From JAJVID01 sp963743425 (GTDB lineage: Bacteria > Acidobacteriota > Blastocatellia > RBC074): a stretch of DNA of 64,000 bases. The notes below the pieces were generated by a model. It did no database searches, was not told where the DNA came from, and saw only the letters and a list, made by a program, of their open reading frames with translations. This document shows, in pieces, positions 9,094 through 19,800 of the stretch; within the stretch, counting starts at the first letter, position 1, and each line of letters begins with the position of its first letter. The translations under genes and the position numbers were made by a program. The stretch is taken from NCBI GenBank assembly GCA_963743425.1, contig CAVUPU010000001.1, positions 310,001 through 374,000 of the forward strand, in the 5' to 3' direction.

Positions 9094-10437
9094 ATGATGC
9101 GTCTCAAAGCCTTATTGATCGGCCTTTGTTTGTTACTTGCCTGCGCCGGCCTCGCGGCCTTCGCGATCGACGAGCCTTCGGCGGGGCAATCCATGACTTC
9201 CGCCGGAGTGAAAGCGTTCGTCGGCGCGCGCCTCATTGACGGGGCCGGGAAGCCCGCTATCGAAAACGCCGCGCTGATCGTGCGCAATGGCAGAGTGGAG
9301 GCGGTCGGGCCGGCCTCAGAAGTAAAGCCTCCCGCCGGCGCTCAAACGATCAACCTGGCCGGCAAATTCATCATCCCCGGCCTGATCTCGACGCACGTTC
9401 ACATCTCCGACGTCCAGGGCTTGCGGCCTCCCGCCTACACCGACGAGAACACGCTGCGCCAACTCGGCGTCTTCGCCCGCTACGGCGTCACGGCGGTCTT
9501 GAGTCTGGGCGGAGAGAAGGAACCGGCCTTCAAGGCGCGCGACGCTCAGAACACGCCGTCGCTGGATCGGGCGCGAATCTACCTGTCGGGAGACGTCATC
9601 ACCGGCAAGACGCCGCAGGAAGCCCGAGAGATGGTGGCGCGAGTCGCCGCCGCGAAACCCGATATCATCAAGATTCGCGTTGACGACAACCTCGGCGCGA
9701 CGGCAAAGATGCCGCCCGAAGTCTACCGCGCGATCATCGATGAAGCCCATCAGCGCGGGCTTCGCGTCGCGGCCCACATTTTCTACCTCGAAGACGCGAA
9801 GGATCTGCTCCGAGCCGGCGCCGATTTCATCGCCCACAGCGTGCGCGACAAGGAGATTGACGACGAGTTCATTTCGCTGATGAAGAAGCGCGACATCCCT
9901 TACTGTCCTACTCTGACGCGCGAACTCTCGACCTTCGTCTATGAATCTACGCCGTCGTTCTTCTCCGATCCTTTCTTCCTGCGCGAAGCCGACCGCGAGT
10001 TGGTGGCCCAGTTGCAGGAGCCGCAGCGCCAGGAAGCGATGCGGAAATCGGCGACCGCTCAACGCTACAAGGCGGCGCTCACAGTCGCCCTGCGCAATCT
10101 AAAGAGAGCGGTCGATGCCGGACTCCTGGTCGCGATGGGCACTGACGCCGGCCCTTTTGCAAATCGGTTCCAGGGCTATTTCGAACACCTCGAAATGGAG
10201 ATGATGGTCGAAGCCGGACTTACGCCCGCGCAAATTCTGCGCGCCGCCACCGGCGACGCCGCCCGCGCGATGCGGGTTGAGGGGATCGGCGCGATAACGA
10301 AGGGCGCGTGGGCCGATTTCATCGTTCTGGAGCGAGACCCGTTGAAAGACATCCGCAACACCCGCAGCATCGCTTCGGTCTGGATCGCAGGAAACCAAGT
10401 GAGAGGAATCGAGTCACAATCGAGTCAAGCGAAATGA
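9094..10437 (+). CDS. Exported amidohydrolase / imidazolonepropionase-like metallohydrolase
   Basis: Secreted or periplasmic amidohydrolase of about 447 residues. A signal peptide of about 25 residues ends near AFAID. The metal site is visible: STHVHIS carries the first HxH, later histidines lie in VAAHIF and FIAHSV, and the last aspartate in MGTDAGP. The C-terminal GAWADFIVLERDPL closes the composite beta-sandwich. The start is ATG 9094, with AGGA about 10 bases before it. Substrates in this superfamily are often Xaa-Pro dipeptides or cyclic amides; I cannot specify one. A second, unrelated amidohydrolase lies at 12785. Confidence 0.82.
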   Translation: MMRLKALLIGLCLLLACAGLAAFAIDEPSAGQSMTSAGVKAFVGARLIDGAGKPAIENAALIVRNGRVEAVGPASEVKPPAGAQTINLAGKFIIPGLISTHVHISDVQGLRPPAYTDENTLRQLGVFARYGVTAVLSLGGEKEPAFKARDAQNTPSLDRARIYLSGDVITGKTPQEAREMVARVAAAKPDIIKIRVDDNLGATAKMPPEVYRAIIDEAHQRGLRVAAHIFYLEDAKDLLRAGADFIAHSVRDKEIDDEFISLMKKRDIPYCPTLTRELSTFVYESTPSFFSDPFFLREADRELVAQLQEPQRQEAMRKSATAQRYKAALTVALRNLKRAVDAGLLVAMGTDAGPFANRFQGYFEHLEMEMMVEAGLTPAQILRAATGDAARAMRVEGIGAITKGAWADFIVLERDPLKDIRNTRSIASVWIAGNQVRGIESQSSQAK

Positions 10438-10516
10438 AAGCGGTACCGTACCGCTTGACGTCTCTCACATTCTCAAAAAATTTCTGGCGTTGTGCGCTTA
10501 GCGATTACGACCAAGC

Positions 10517-11953
10517 ATGAAAACGTTTCTGCTCACCTCCACATTCTTGCTGACCTTGCTCCTGGTTGTCTCGGCGACAAAAGTCTCTCCTCCTTCGCCC
10601 ATTGCTCCGACGCCTTCGCCCGCGCAACTGGCCTGGCAGCAATTGGAATATTACGCCTTCATCCATTTCGGCATGAACACCTTCACCGATCACGAATGGG
10701 GCGAAGGGCGCGCGCATCCCGACAATTTCAATCCGGCGGCGCTCGATTGCCGGCAATGGGCGCGCGTCGTGAAGGCCGCCGGGATGAAGGGCGTCATCAT
10801 CACGGCGAAGCATCACGACGGCTTCTGCCTGTGGCCGTCGAACACGACTGAGTATTCGGTAAAGAATTCGAAATGGCGCGACGGGCGCGGGGACGTGTTG
10901 AAGGAACTGTCGGAGGCCTGCAAAGAATACGGCCTGAAGTTCGGCGTCTACATCTCGCCGTGGGACCGCAATCATCCACTCTATGGCGCGCCAAAATATA
11001 ACCGCGTCTTCAAGGATCAATGGCGCGAGATTCTCACTCAATATGGCGAAGTCTTCGAATCGTGGCTCGACGGCGCGAATGACGGCAAGAAGCGGATGGT
11101 TTACGATTTCTATGGCTTCTTCGAGACAATCAAGAAACTTCAACCCAACACCCTGATCTTCAGTGATGCGGGTCCCGACATCCGCTGGGTGGGCAACGAG
11201 CGGGGATTCGCAGGCGAGACCAACTGGTCGCCGCGCGACAACGAAGGGACGTTCCCCGGCTTCGCCGACGAAAAGGCTTTGAACGTCGGCGATGAAAACG
11301 GCGCCGTCTGGCTCCCGGCCGAGTGCGATGTCTCGATCCGGCCTGGCTGGTTCTATCACGCCAACGAAGACGGCAAGCTGAAATCGGTCGAGCAGTTGAT
11401 GAACATCTATTACGGCTCGGTCGGACGCAACGCCAACCTGCTGCTCAACATCGGCGTTGACCGTCGAGGTCTGGTCAACGAAAACGACGAGCGGCGGTTG
11501 ATGGAATTCAAACGCGGCCGCGACGAAGCCTTCAGAGAAAATCTTGTGGGCAAAAACAATTTGGCGAAAGGCAAAGTCAAAGCGACCAACGTCCGCGGAA
11601 ATGACGCGCGCTTCAACGCCGAAAAGACGGTTGACGGGAACGCGACCACATACTGGGCGACGGATGACGGCGTGACATCGGCTTCGCTCGAACTCGATTT
11701 CGGGCGCGAGGTCGAGTTCAACACTTTCCTGTCGCAAGAGAACATCGCGCTCGGTCAGCGCGTGAAGAGATTTTCGGTGGAGATCTGGAACGGAGGGGCA
11801 TGGGAGACCGTCGCGCGGCAAACAACCATCGGCTACAAGCGCATCCTGCGCTTTCCCGCGGTCAAGGCCATCAAGTTGAAATTCACCATCGAAGCGGCCA
11901 AAGCCTGCCCGACCATCACGAACATCGAAGTCTACAACTCGCCATCGCCATAA
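10517..11953 (+). CDS. GH29 alpha-L-fucosidase with C-terminal F5/8C (CBM32-like) domain
   Basis: Exported glycoside hydrolase of 478 residues that would release alpha-L-fucose. It has a signal peptide (about 1-21), then the GH29 barrel: FIHFGMNTF, ITAKHHDGFCLWPS and FGVYISPWD. The probable nucleophile is Asp185 in ESWLDGAN. From about residue 345, AKGKVKATN through the end is a discoidin-like sugar-binding domain. The start has no strong ribosome binding site. It follows the amidohydrolase by 79 bases, and a CBM9-like gene converges downstream, suggesting a small carbohydrate-use locus. Confidence 0.87.
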   Translation: MKTFLLTSTFLLTLLLVVSATKVSPPSPIAPTPSPAQLAWQQLEYYAFIHFGMNTFTDHEWGEGRAHPDNFNPAALDCRQWARVVKAAGMKGVIITAKHHDGFCLWPSNTTEYSVKNSKWRDGRGDVLKELSEACKEYGLKFGVYISPWDRNHPLYGAPKYNRVFKDQWREILTQYGEVFESWLDGANDGKKRMVYDFYGFFETIKKLQPNTLIFSDAGPDIRWVGNERGFAGETNWSPRDNEGTFPGFADEKALNVGDENGAVWLPAECDVSIRPGWFYHANEDGKLKSVEQLMNIYYGSVGRNANLLLNIGVDRRGLVNENDERRLMEFKRGRDEAFRENLVGKNNLAKGKVKATNVRGNDARFNAEKTVDGNATTYWATDDGVTSASLELDFGREVEFNTFLSQENIALGQRVKRFSVEIWNGGAWETVARQTTIGYKRILRFPAVKAIKLKFTIEAAKACPTITNIEVYNSPSP

Positions 11954-11968
11954 GTATGTCGCAGGTCT

Positions 11969-12610
11969 TCAGGCGGCGAATCGCAATTTCACGAACGCTT
12001 CGGCGATGTGAAAATCGGGCTTTTCGGCGCCGGTAGGGGAGAGCGCGAGGTATTGCCGTTCGCCGCCCGACCGGCTGACGCGGAAAAGATTCGCATGCCA
12101 TAGATCGTTTGCTTGAGGCTCGCAGCCGAACGCATCGAATGGAACGGCCATCGCCGCGCGCCAGATTTTTTCGGACTCGATGATTTCACCTGCGGTTCGC
12201 ATGCCGCTCCGCCATTGCCAGTCGGCCAGCATCTTTGAACGATCGACGATCAAATCACACCACTGTCCTGTCGGCGCGACTTCGAATTCGCGGTAGTGTT
12301 TTTCGTGCGGCTCGACTGGCGAACGGACGAAGGCTTCGCACACGTCGCGATCCCACAACGCGTATCGCTCCTCGTTCACGTCGAACTCTTCGTCAACGTC
12401 CAGCTCGGCGTATCCACACTCGAAGCCGAAGAATATCTCCCGCTCGCTCCATAAAACCATGGCGGTGGTTTTCAAATCGAACGGCGCCTCTTCTCCGCGC
12501 CAATTGCGGTCGATGGCCAGGCGATGGGCGTCGCGCCAGCATCCGGCATGAAAATCCACGGTGAGTTGTGGCGAAGGACAAAAGACGGCGATAATCTCAT
12601 CAACTTTCAT
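11969..12610 (-). CDS. CBM9-like carbohydrate-binding protein
   Basis: Protein of 213 residues resembling carbohydrate-binding family 9-like domains (DOMON-like fold). Typical features are FDLKTTAMVLWSEREIFFGF, the acidic run DVDEEFDVNEE, YREFEVAPTGQWCDLIVDR and the end HIAEAFVKLRF. No signal peptide is evident. It converges on the fucosidase gene with a 15-base gap. Exact ligand unknown. Confidence 0.72.
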   Translation of the reverse strand: MKVDEIIAVFCPSPQLTVDFHAGCWRDAHRLAIDRNWRGEEAPFDLKTTAMVLWSEREIFFGFECGYAELDVDEEFDVNEERYALWDRDVCEAFVRSPVEPHEKHYREFEVAPTGQWCDLIVDRSKMLADWQWRSGMRTAGEIIESEKIWRAAMAVPFDAFGCEPQANDLWHANLFRVSRSGGERQYLALSPTGAEKPDFHIAEAFVKLRFAA

Positions 12611-12671
12611 ATTTTTCCGCTGGAGTCGTTCAGGTCACGATGAGCGACGCCCAGAAAAGAATGAAAATCAC

Positions 12672-12761
12672 CCCTGGGTACGCATCGCTTCCAGCGTGCG
12701 AGGTTCCATCATCCATACATTGATCGAATGTGAGCACACTGGAAGCGATGCGTACCCAGGG
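12672..12761. repeat. Palindromic repeat, CCCTGGGTACGCATCGCTTCC type
   Basis: Arms 12672-12699 and 12734-12761 pair almost perfectly around a 34-base loop. It lies between the CBM9-like gene and the second amidohydrolase and would form a strong hairpin in either transcript. Open frames across it are repeat-derived, not genes. Confidence 0.82.
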
Positions 12762-12784
12762 ATTTTCCGCAGGAGGACATGTTT

Positions 12785-14605
12785 ATGAATCGAATACGGA
12801 TCGCCCAAGTCATCCGCGCCTGCGTCATCGTTTCGCTGGCGCTCTGTTTCGCTGTTCAACAAACAACCGACGGATCGAACGCAGCCAATCAAACCGGACC
12901 CGACTCCGCCGACCTGATCCTGCATCACGGCTTCATCTGGACCGTTGACGAGTCTAAGCCGCAAGCCGAAGCCATCGCCGTGCGCGGCGATCGTATCATC
13001 AAAGTCGGCGGGAACGAAGAAGTGTTGGCGCTGAGGGGCGAGCACACGCGATTGATCGATCTGAAGGGGGCGTTCGTCACGCCCGGATTCAACGACAATC
13101 ACGTCCATTTCGCCAGCGCGGCGAGCTTCTTCTGGAACCTGCAATTGATGGACGTTCACACCGATGAGGCTTTCGTCGCGCGCGTCAAAGATTACATCGC
13201 CCTGCGTCCGGGCGAACCGATTCGCGGCGGGGGCTGGGGAGCTTACGAACAATGGGAGTTGGGCGCGAGCCAGGCGGGGACGAAGAAAGAACTCTGGCGT
13301 CCCGACCGCAAGCTGATTGACGCGATCACCGGCTCGACGCCGATGTTCATCGGCAAGTTCGACAACTCGATCCATTTCGCCAACACCGCGGCCTTGAAGC
13401 GCGCCGGCTTCGATGACCGCGCCGCCGACACCGACAACATCACGCACATTCACGATTCGTCGGGGCGCGTCACCGGCGCGATGCGGATCAAGAACGCGCG
13501 GGGCGTCGAAGCGCAATTCCTCGGCGACGTCAGCGCCGATCACGCCAAGCGCGCGAGGATGACCGAGAACGCCCTGCGGCTGGTTCGCGAAGCCGGAGTG
13601 ACTTCGTTCCAGGACATCTCCGATCACGGCCAGTTGCAGCTTTACCACGAATTTCTCGAAGCGGGACGATTGACCGCGCGCGTCAACTTTCGCTACGGCA
13701 TCGAGCATTGGGAGCATATGAAAGCTCTCGGCGTCAAACGCGGATCGGGCAACGCTATGATCCGGCTGGGCGCAGTCAAAGGCCACATTGACGGGATTAT
13801 GGGCACGTCCGGCGCGCGCTTTTACGAACCCTACAGCAGCGACCCCGAAAAGAAGAATCGCGGCCACTGGCGGCCATTGACCTGGGTTTCGCCCGAACGC
13901 AGAACCGAACTCAATCGCGGCCCGTTCACTGAGATGATGATCAAAGCCGACGCCGCCGACATCCAGGTCACCGTTCACGCCATCGGCGACGAGGCGCTCG
14001 GCGTGATGCTCGACATGATCGAAGCGATGACCAGAGCCAACGGCCCGCGCGACCGCCGCATGCGACTGGTTCACGCGCAGGTCTTCGCGCCGCGCGATTT
14101 CGACCGGTTGAAGGGCCTGGGCGTAGTAGCCGAAGTTCAGCCTTTCCACCTGAGCGATGACATGCGCTGGATGGAGGATCGAATCGGATACGAGCGGTGC
14201 AAAGGCGCATACGCGTTCAAGACTATTCAATCGAAAGGCGCGACACTGAGCTTCGGCACAGACTGGCCCGGCACGTCGGCCTCGATCTACCCGATCAGCC
14301 CGATCTACGGGTTGTACGCGGCAGTCACGCGACAAACCGTGCGGCGCACGCCCGCCGAAGGATGGTTCCCCGCCGAGCGATTGACGATCGAAGAAGCGAT
14401 CAGGGCTTACACCTGGGGGTCGGCCTACGCCAGTTTCGAGGAGAAGATCAAAGGGACGCTGACCGAAGGCAAACTGGCCGACATCACCGTATTGGACACG
14501 AACCTGCTGCGCGCGAAGCCCACCGACTGGATTGACGAGCGAGGCGACGTGAAGGTGAAGATGCTTTACACGATCGTCGGCGGGAGGGTCGTTTACCATC
14601 GCTGA
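12785..14605 (+). CDS. Exported YtcJ-like amidohydrolase (amidohydrolase_3 family)
   Basis: Exported metallohydrolase of 606 residues. A signal peptide of about 25 residues is followed by the family pattern: VTPGFNDNHVHFASA with the metal-binding HxH, VTSFQDISDHG, VTVHAIGDEALG, RLVHAQVFAP and LSFGTDWPGTSASIYP with the terminal Asp. AGGAGG at 12771-12776 is eight bases from ATG 12785 and only two from ATG 12779, so the later start is preferred. Members hydrolyse amides or related C-N bonds; the substrate here cannot be named. Confidence 0.85.
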   Translation: MNRIRIAQVIRACVIVSLALCFAVQQTTDGSNAANQTGPDSADLILHHGFIWTVDESKPQAEAIAVRGDRIIKVGGNEEVLALRGEHTRLIDLKGAFVTPGFNDNHVHFASAASFFWNLQLMDVHTDEAFVARVKDYIALRPGEPIRGGGWGAYEQWELGASQAGTKKELWRPDRKLIDAITGSTPMFIGKFDNSIHFANTAALKRAGFDDRAADTDNITHIHDSSGRVTGAMRIKNARGVEAQFLGDVSADHAKRARMTENALRLVREAGVTSFQDISDHGQLQLYHEFLEAGRLTARVNFRYGIEHWEHMKALGVKRGSGNAMIRLGAVKGHIDGIMGTSGARFYEPYSSDPEKKNRGHWRPLTWVSPERRTELNRGPFTEMMIKADAADIQVTVHAIGDEALGVMLDMIEAMTRANGPRDRRMRLVHAQVFAPRDFDRLKGLGVVAEVQPFHLSDDMRWMEDRIGYERCKGAYAFKTIQSKGATLSFGTDWPGTSASIYPISPIYGLYAAVTRQTVRRTPAEGWFPAERLTIEEAIRAYTWGSAYASFEEKIKGTLTEGKLADITVLDTNLLRAKPTDWIDERGDVKVKMLYTIVGGRVVYHR

Positions 14606-14656
14606 ACACAATATCGAAATTTTCAACTAAAACATCGCTAAATCGAATCAAAGTTG

Positions 14657-14685
14657 TTGACAGCGCGGCGCCTCTGGGCTATATG
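14657..14685 (+). promoter_or_regulatory. Sigma-70-type promoter for a candidate small RNA
   Basis: A perfect TTGACA (14657-14662) is followed after 17 bases by TATATG (14680-14685), matching four of six -10 positions. Transcription would begin near 14692, just before a structured, terminator-ended segment without a convincing gene. Confidence 0.5.
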
Positions 14686-14691
14686 TGCCCA

Positions 14692-14871
14692 TGCCTCGGA
14701 AGTAAAGATTGCGGTTATGTCTTTACTGATTGCTGCTGCTGGCGACGTGGTTGTAGCTGTACTCTCTTGTCAAAGCAAATCATTGCATTAGCGGCTGCGG
14801 GCCTCACTAGTCTTCAATGAGCTGGCGGGCTGAAGACAGGTTCAATCAATACTTACTTGAGCCCTGTTTTT
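14692..14871 (+). ncRNA. Candidate structured small RNA of about 180 bases
   Basis: After the promoter come perfect hairpins AGTAAAGA/TCTTTACT (14701-14727) and GTCTTCA/TGAAGAC (14810-14837). They are followed by a terminator-like stem (14837-14866) and the run TTTTTG. The only open frame inside is 24 codons (14717), so an RNA product is more likely. Its size fits 6S-like RNA, but I do not see the closing stem of 6S. Acidobacterial Rfam motifs would be the natural comparison. Prediction only. Confidence 0.4.
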
Positions 14872-15022
14872 GCTTGGGTGTTTCCGCTTAACTGATGTGA
14901 AGTTTGCATGGGCGTCTTGAAAGCCGGCGAACGCGTCACATACAGAAGTGGTTATTGAGTCATCCCAGCAAAATTCACCCCGATGCTTTTTCTCCAACAG
15001 ACATCGTTCAGGGAGGTGACCT

Positions 15023-15703
15023 ATGTGGGCCCCAGCAACCTATCCAAATCAGATTCGCCCTCTGCCCTTATCAGCGCCCGGCGTTCCGCGGTATGAGAAT
15101 CGCGATATTCTCTGTGGCGTGCCGTCCTGCGCCCCGATCCTGCAGCACGAATTATTGAAGGCTGTGCGCGAGCAAATGCCGTCAGTCTACAACCGCGCCG
15201 CTCAGGAGGTCGGTTTGACCGTCTCGCGCACGCAGGAGTTGATCGAACGCAGGGTCGAGATCATCAGCTCCGCGCGGGCCATCCGGCTGGCGCGACTGAT
15301 CGCGCTGGAGCCGAATTCCCATGCCGTCTTCGGCGAGGCGGGTCATAACCTGTTCGACGAGATGCGCCGCGATTTCCCGCGTCTCGCCAAGGTTTCGATC
15401 CGCGGTCTGCCTGCATCGCTGCGAATCCGGCTTGCCATGGCCTGGACGCGCAACATCGCTCACGGCTTCGCCGGAAGCGTCAACCGGATTCTGACCGACC
15501 ATCAGGGACATAAGATAACTCTCTCACTGCGCAATGGAGTCTTCGCGGACAGGCTCGATACGCTGGGAGGCGCGCACGAATATTATCGCAACGTTTTCAA
15601 GGTCATGCTCAACGAGCTGGCGCGCGTGGATTGCGAGGTCAAAGAGGTCCGCCGCCCCTCCGTCTATCTCAACCAGTGCAATTTCGAGATCAGGTGGGAG
15701 TAA
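15023..15703 (+). CDS. Conserved-looking protein of unknown function
   Basis: A 226-residue soluble protein that I do not recognise. GGGAGGTGA lies five bases before ATG 15023, so translation is well supported, and codon use is high-GC like its neighbours. The N-terminal part has CGVPSCAP and ILQHELLKAVREQMP; the C-terminal part has NELARVDCEVKEVRRPS and ends NFEIRW. The C-terminal pattern (a glycine-rich strand, an amphipathic helix, a conserved Cys, then FEIRW) loosely recalls V4R/DUF2378-like domains, but this is weak. It stands between the candidate small RNA and a TnpB relic, with no operon partner. Confidence 0.6.
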   Translation: MWAPATYPNQIRPLPLSAPGVPRYENRDILCGVPSCAPILQHELLKAVREQMPSVYNRAAQEVGLTVSRTQELIERRVEIISSARAIRLARLIALEPNSHAVFGEAGHNLFDEMRRDFPRLAKVSIRGLPASLRIRLAMAWTRNIAHGFAGSVNRILTDHQGHKITLSLRNGVFADRLDTLGGAHEYYRNVFKVMLNELARVDCEVKEVRRPSVYLNQCNFEIRWE

Positions 15704-15860
15704 GTTCAAATCATTCACTGACGGGCCGGCGCGCGCTGATACCACACAATGTGATCGCCATCGTCAGGACGATCCGAATAGACCACCGTCAGATAATTGA
15801 CCGACTTCATCTGCCAAGGTCAGCGCCGTTTACACCCGCGACTCGAATAAGTGGCATTGA

Positions 15861-16772
15861 TTCAAACCGCATTCTTCCGTGCGATACGACGCCAGATCGA
15901 TGACTCTTCGTCCTGACTGTCAGACCGTCTCGCTGGCGGTCTGTCACAAAGACCGCATCACAGGCCAGTTGCAGATGTCCGCCAGGATGCGCAAACAATT
16001 TCAACAGGGCGAACTCGGCTCCGCCGAATTGGTCTATCGCAAGGGGAACTTCTACTTACATATTTCGATCACGATCCCGGCGCCGGAGGTTAAACAACCA
16101 CAGGGCAGTCTAGGCGTTGATCTCGGCTTCAACCGCGTGGCTGTGACATCTGACAATAAATCCCACACGGCGAAGAATATCCGCCACAAAAAAGCCTGCT
16201 ACAAAAGGACGAGACGATCTCTCCAGGCCAACGGCGGCAAGAGCGCCAAACGGGCGCTCAAGCGTGTCTCTGGTCGTGAGAGGCGTTTTGTCGCGGACAC
16301 CAATCACTGCGTCAGCAAACAAATCGTGGCTGACGCGAAAGCGAACAATCAACGGATCGTCCTTGAAGACCTCAACGGGATTCGCGAGACCGGCAAGGCG
16401 AAATGCGTTCACGAATGGAGTTTTGCCCAGCTTCAATGGATGATCCGCTACAAGGCGGCCAGCGCGGGAGTGGAAGTCGTTTATATTGACCCTCGGTACA
16501 CGTCTCAGACCTGTTCTAGATGTTTGCATCTTGGTGTCCGTCCGAATCAATCGAAATTCGAATGCCGCGATTGCGGCTATCAGATCAACGCCGATCTGAA
16601 TGGAGCGAAATCAGTCGCCGCGAGGCATGACCTTGTAGCGATGGGCCGCTACTACTGCGAATATCCGCGGAAGGAAGTCAACCGGCCCGAAGCGGTTCGT
16701 TCTTCTGAAAAGAAGCGTCAAGTACGAAACCTGAAACCGCAAGCTCCATCTACAGCGCGCCCTCGCGCTTAG
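15861..16772 (+). pseudogene. tnpB: TnpB (IS200/IS605 OrfB-like RNA-guided nuclease), 5' end lost
   Basis: TnpB proteins are RuvC-type nucleases guided by an RNA from the element's right end. The C-terminal two thirds are intact, numbered from the GTG at 15879: RuvC-I Asp81 in LGVDLGF, RuvC-II Glu163 in VLEDLNG, zinc ribbon Cys212/215/229/232 and RuvC-III Asp239 in NADLNGAKS. The frame can be followed upstream to 15861 (FKPHSSVRYDAR), where a TGA interrupts it. The usual N-terminal 80-100 residues are not found, so it is a truncated copy. No tnpA is nearby. A strong hairpin covers the stop codon, as at IS605 right ends. Confidence 0.8.
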
Positions 16773-16778
16773 ATGGAG
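16744..16778 (+). other. IS200/IS605-type right-end hairpin (possible omega-RNA 3' scaffold)
   Basis: CTCCATCTA (16744-16752) pairs with TAGATGGAG (16770-16778), and inside it AGCGCG pairs with CGCGCT around CCCT. The tnpB stop codon lies in the right arm. Hairpins with the same design but compensating base changes occur at 38074-38102 and 38389-38421, which argues for conserved structure. Confidence 0.6.
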
Positions 16779-16807
16779 TAGTTGACTTTGCTGATCGGAG
16801 GAAACAT

Positions 16808-16842
16808 TTGGGGGATGAGCCACAGGTCGGCCCATCCCCCAA
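16808..16842 (-). terminator. Possible terminator after receptor gene 1
   Basis: TTGGGGGATG and CATCCCCCAA form a perfect 10-base stem around a 15-base loop, 24 bases beyond the receptor stop. The following sequence on the minus strand is only weakly T-rich, so intrinsic termination is uncertain. Confidence 0.4.
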
Positions 16843-16865
16843 GCGCGCTTTCTATGCCCTTGCGT

Positions 16866-19800
16866 TTAGAAAGTCAGACGCAGAGCGAGTTGAATATTGC
16901 GACGCTCTTTACCGCCGCCGGGCGGGAGTCCTTTGTTGGCGGTGACGGGCGAATCCGAGCCAGTGAACAGGTTCGTGTTCGGATTGACGAACAGGTTGGA
17001 GTGATTGAAGAAGTTGAAGAACTCCGAGCGGAACTGCAGGTTCAGGCCCTCGCGCGGGAGCTTGAAGCTCTTGTACAGCCCGAAGTCGAAAGTCCAGAAC
17101 CCTGGCGTGCGGAAAAGGTTGCGCGGCGCGAGAAGTTCTGGTTGCAAGTTGGCCGTGCGAGCCGTGCAAGCCGGATTGCCCCCGCAGAAGTCGTTCAGAG
17201 TGAGAAACGTAGTCTGCAGGCCGGAGTAGAGGTTAAATGTGTTCGGAAGATTGATGTCTTCCGTCCCTGTACGATCCGGGACCGCTCCGATGATTACCGG
17301 ATGGCAGAAATTCGTCACGCTTGCGTTGCAACTGGAGTCGCTGCCGTCATAAACAGTGAAAGCGCCGCCCGTCTGCGCCTGGAGGATGCCAGTCATGTTC
17401 CAGCCCTGGAACACCTGGCCGGTGACGCCATTGCGGCCCTTGCCAAAAGGAAGCTCCCAGACGCCGGAGATCGTAGCGCGATGCCGGATGTCGTTGGTCG
17501 AACTGGCCCGATCCAACGCCGGGTTGTAGGGATTGCGGAAGCCGAAGCCGAAGTTGGCTTCGAGTGGAGAATCGCCAAAGAATGAGCTGGCGTTGTCAAT
17601 CGAGCGCGACCAGGTATAGTTGCCCTTAAGCGACAACCCCGTCGCGCCCAATAGCCGCGTGCGAATCTCCGTGGTCATGGCGTGATAACGCGAGAGACCT
17701 TCGTTGCCGCGCCGGTTCATGCCGGTCAGGCCGGTCTGGTTCAAGCGACTGGTACTGTCCGTCGCCGCTGGATCGCATGGGAAGGTGGGATCGATCTGCT
17801 GCAAAAACACGCAGCTTCCCAATTGATTGAGGTCGTTCAGCGAATAGAGCTTGATACCATTCGCGCCCAGGTAGGAAATCGATCCTATAAAGCCCCTGCC
17901 GATGTCGCGCTCCAGTGTGGCGTTAAACTGCGCGCTATAGGCAGTCCGCAGGTCGTTGTCCAGCATGCGGGCCGAACTCGTGATCGGTGTTGACCCGCCG
18001 GCAGCGATGATCGTATCGAACTGGTTAGGCATGATCGGGAGAGCTGGCGGGGGGGTGAGATTAACCACGGCGTAGTTTGGCGGATTCTGAATCGCGTTGA
18101 AGACCGCGTTGCCGAAGTTGCGATCGTAGAACAGGCCGTAACCGCCGCGGAAGACCGTCCGCCCGTTGCCGAAGATGTCCCAGGCGAAGCCGATGCGCGG
18201 AGAGAAGTCGTTGTAATCCGGCCTGTAGAATTGATCGGTCTGCCGGAAGCGCGCGTCGCGCACTTGCTCGAAGATGGTCTTATTCGAAGCATCCCCGCCG
18301 ACCTCGTTCAGATAGAGGTTGGCGTCGAGGAACCGCTCGTTCTCCGGGCTGTGGAGCACGCCGAAATACTCCCAACGCAACCCTGCGGTGAGCGTAAAGC
18401 GAGGCGTGAGCTTGATAGAGTCTTCACCATAGAAGGCAAGCTCATTGTACCGGAAGTGGCGCGTGAAGCTGGGGAATCGGAACGGGCCGTCAATCGCCGT
18501 GTTGTAAATGTCGCCCGGTACCTTGTTGTTGGGATCGATGGCCGCGCGGATCAAATCCACACCGCCATTGATCATTCCCTGCATCGTATCTGTCCTGAAG
18601 AAGGCGCTCTGAAAGGCGCCGAACGTGCGGTTGTCACGCAGGTGCAGATACTGGCCACCCGCTTTGATCGTATGCCGCCCCTTCGACAGCGTCACGCCCT
18701 CGTAGAACTGGTAGATGTTCTGCGGTCCGCCAAACGGAATGGCCGCGAAGCCGCAGGAGTCCGGTATATAGCCTGGAAAGGAGATGTCGCCGGTCGGCAG
18801 AGTGTTGAAGAACCTGTATTGCCAGCACGGCGTGGTTGCCGGCGCATCGCCGAGCGGTTGCAGGTTGAAGAGGCGATTGTAGATGACGCGCGACTCGCTG
18901 AAGAACCGCGGCGAGAACGTATGCGTGAGCGTCAGGTTGATGTTTTGGTTGCGGTTGGTCTGTCCGGTATTGAAGCCTGGATAGGGGCTTAAGCTATTTG
19001 TGCCGGCGAATAGATCGTTGTCCTGGAAGGCGTAGCGGCCCAGCAGACTGGTGCTCTCGCTGAAGCGATGATCTATTCGGCCAGTGAACAGCCAGGTGTT
19101 TGACGGGTCCCCGGCGCCGGCGTCAATCGGCGCGAGGAGGTTGGCGCGCTGGAACAACACAGTGGATGCCGGGATGACATCGCCAGTGACAGCGTTGAGC
19201 AGCGGGTTTGCGGCATATGAGCCGGGACCACCGCCCTCGATGACTTCCACGATCTGCTGCGCGGTTATGAAGACATTGGGATCATTGGCCTGCGGTAGAC
19301 CGCCGAAGGCGTTGATGAAGTTTCTGGCGTTTGTGGAAGCGGCGTTAAAGAAGTCTTGTGTGGGAACGAAGAACGACGATGTGGTGGCGCTGCGGATTCG
19401 CAGCCCTTCGAAGGAGCCGAAGAAGAAAGTCTTATCCTTTATGACGGGGCCGCCCACGGAGCCGCCGAACTGGTTGCGCACGAAGTTGCTCTTAGGCAGC
19501 CCATTGGCGTTGTCGTCGAAAGGCGTCGCGGAGAGCGCCGCGCCGCGATAGAACTCGTAGGCGCTGCCATGGATACTGTTGGTTCCCGATTTGGTGATGA
19601 CGTTGGTGACGACGGCGTTGCGGCCGAACTCCGCGGTCATATTGTTTTTCTGTAGGCGGAACTCCTGCACCGCGTCGAGCGGCACCGTCTGGCCGACCCC
19701 AGCCCCGAAGGTCTCGTTGTTTTCACCGCCGTCGAGCATGAAGTTGACCGACGAGGTGCGCTGCCCGGCGACGGCCAGACCCAGCCCGCGCGTATCGCCC

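Noticed and set aside
14692..14871. 6S RNA
   Set aside because: Size is right, but the long closing stem and central bubble are not evident; kept only as an unnamed candidate RNA.
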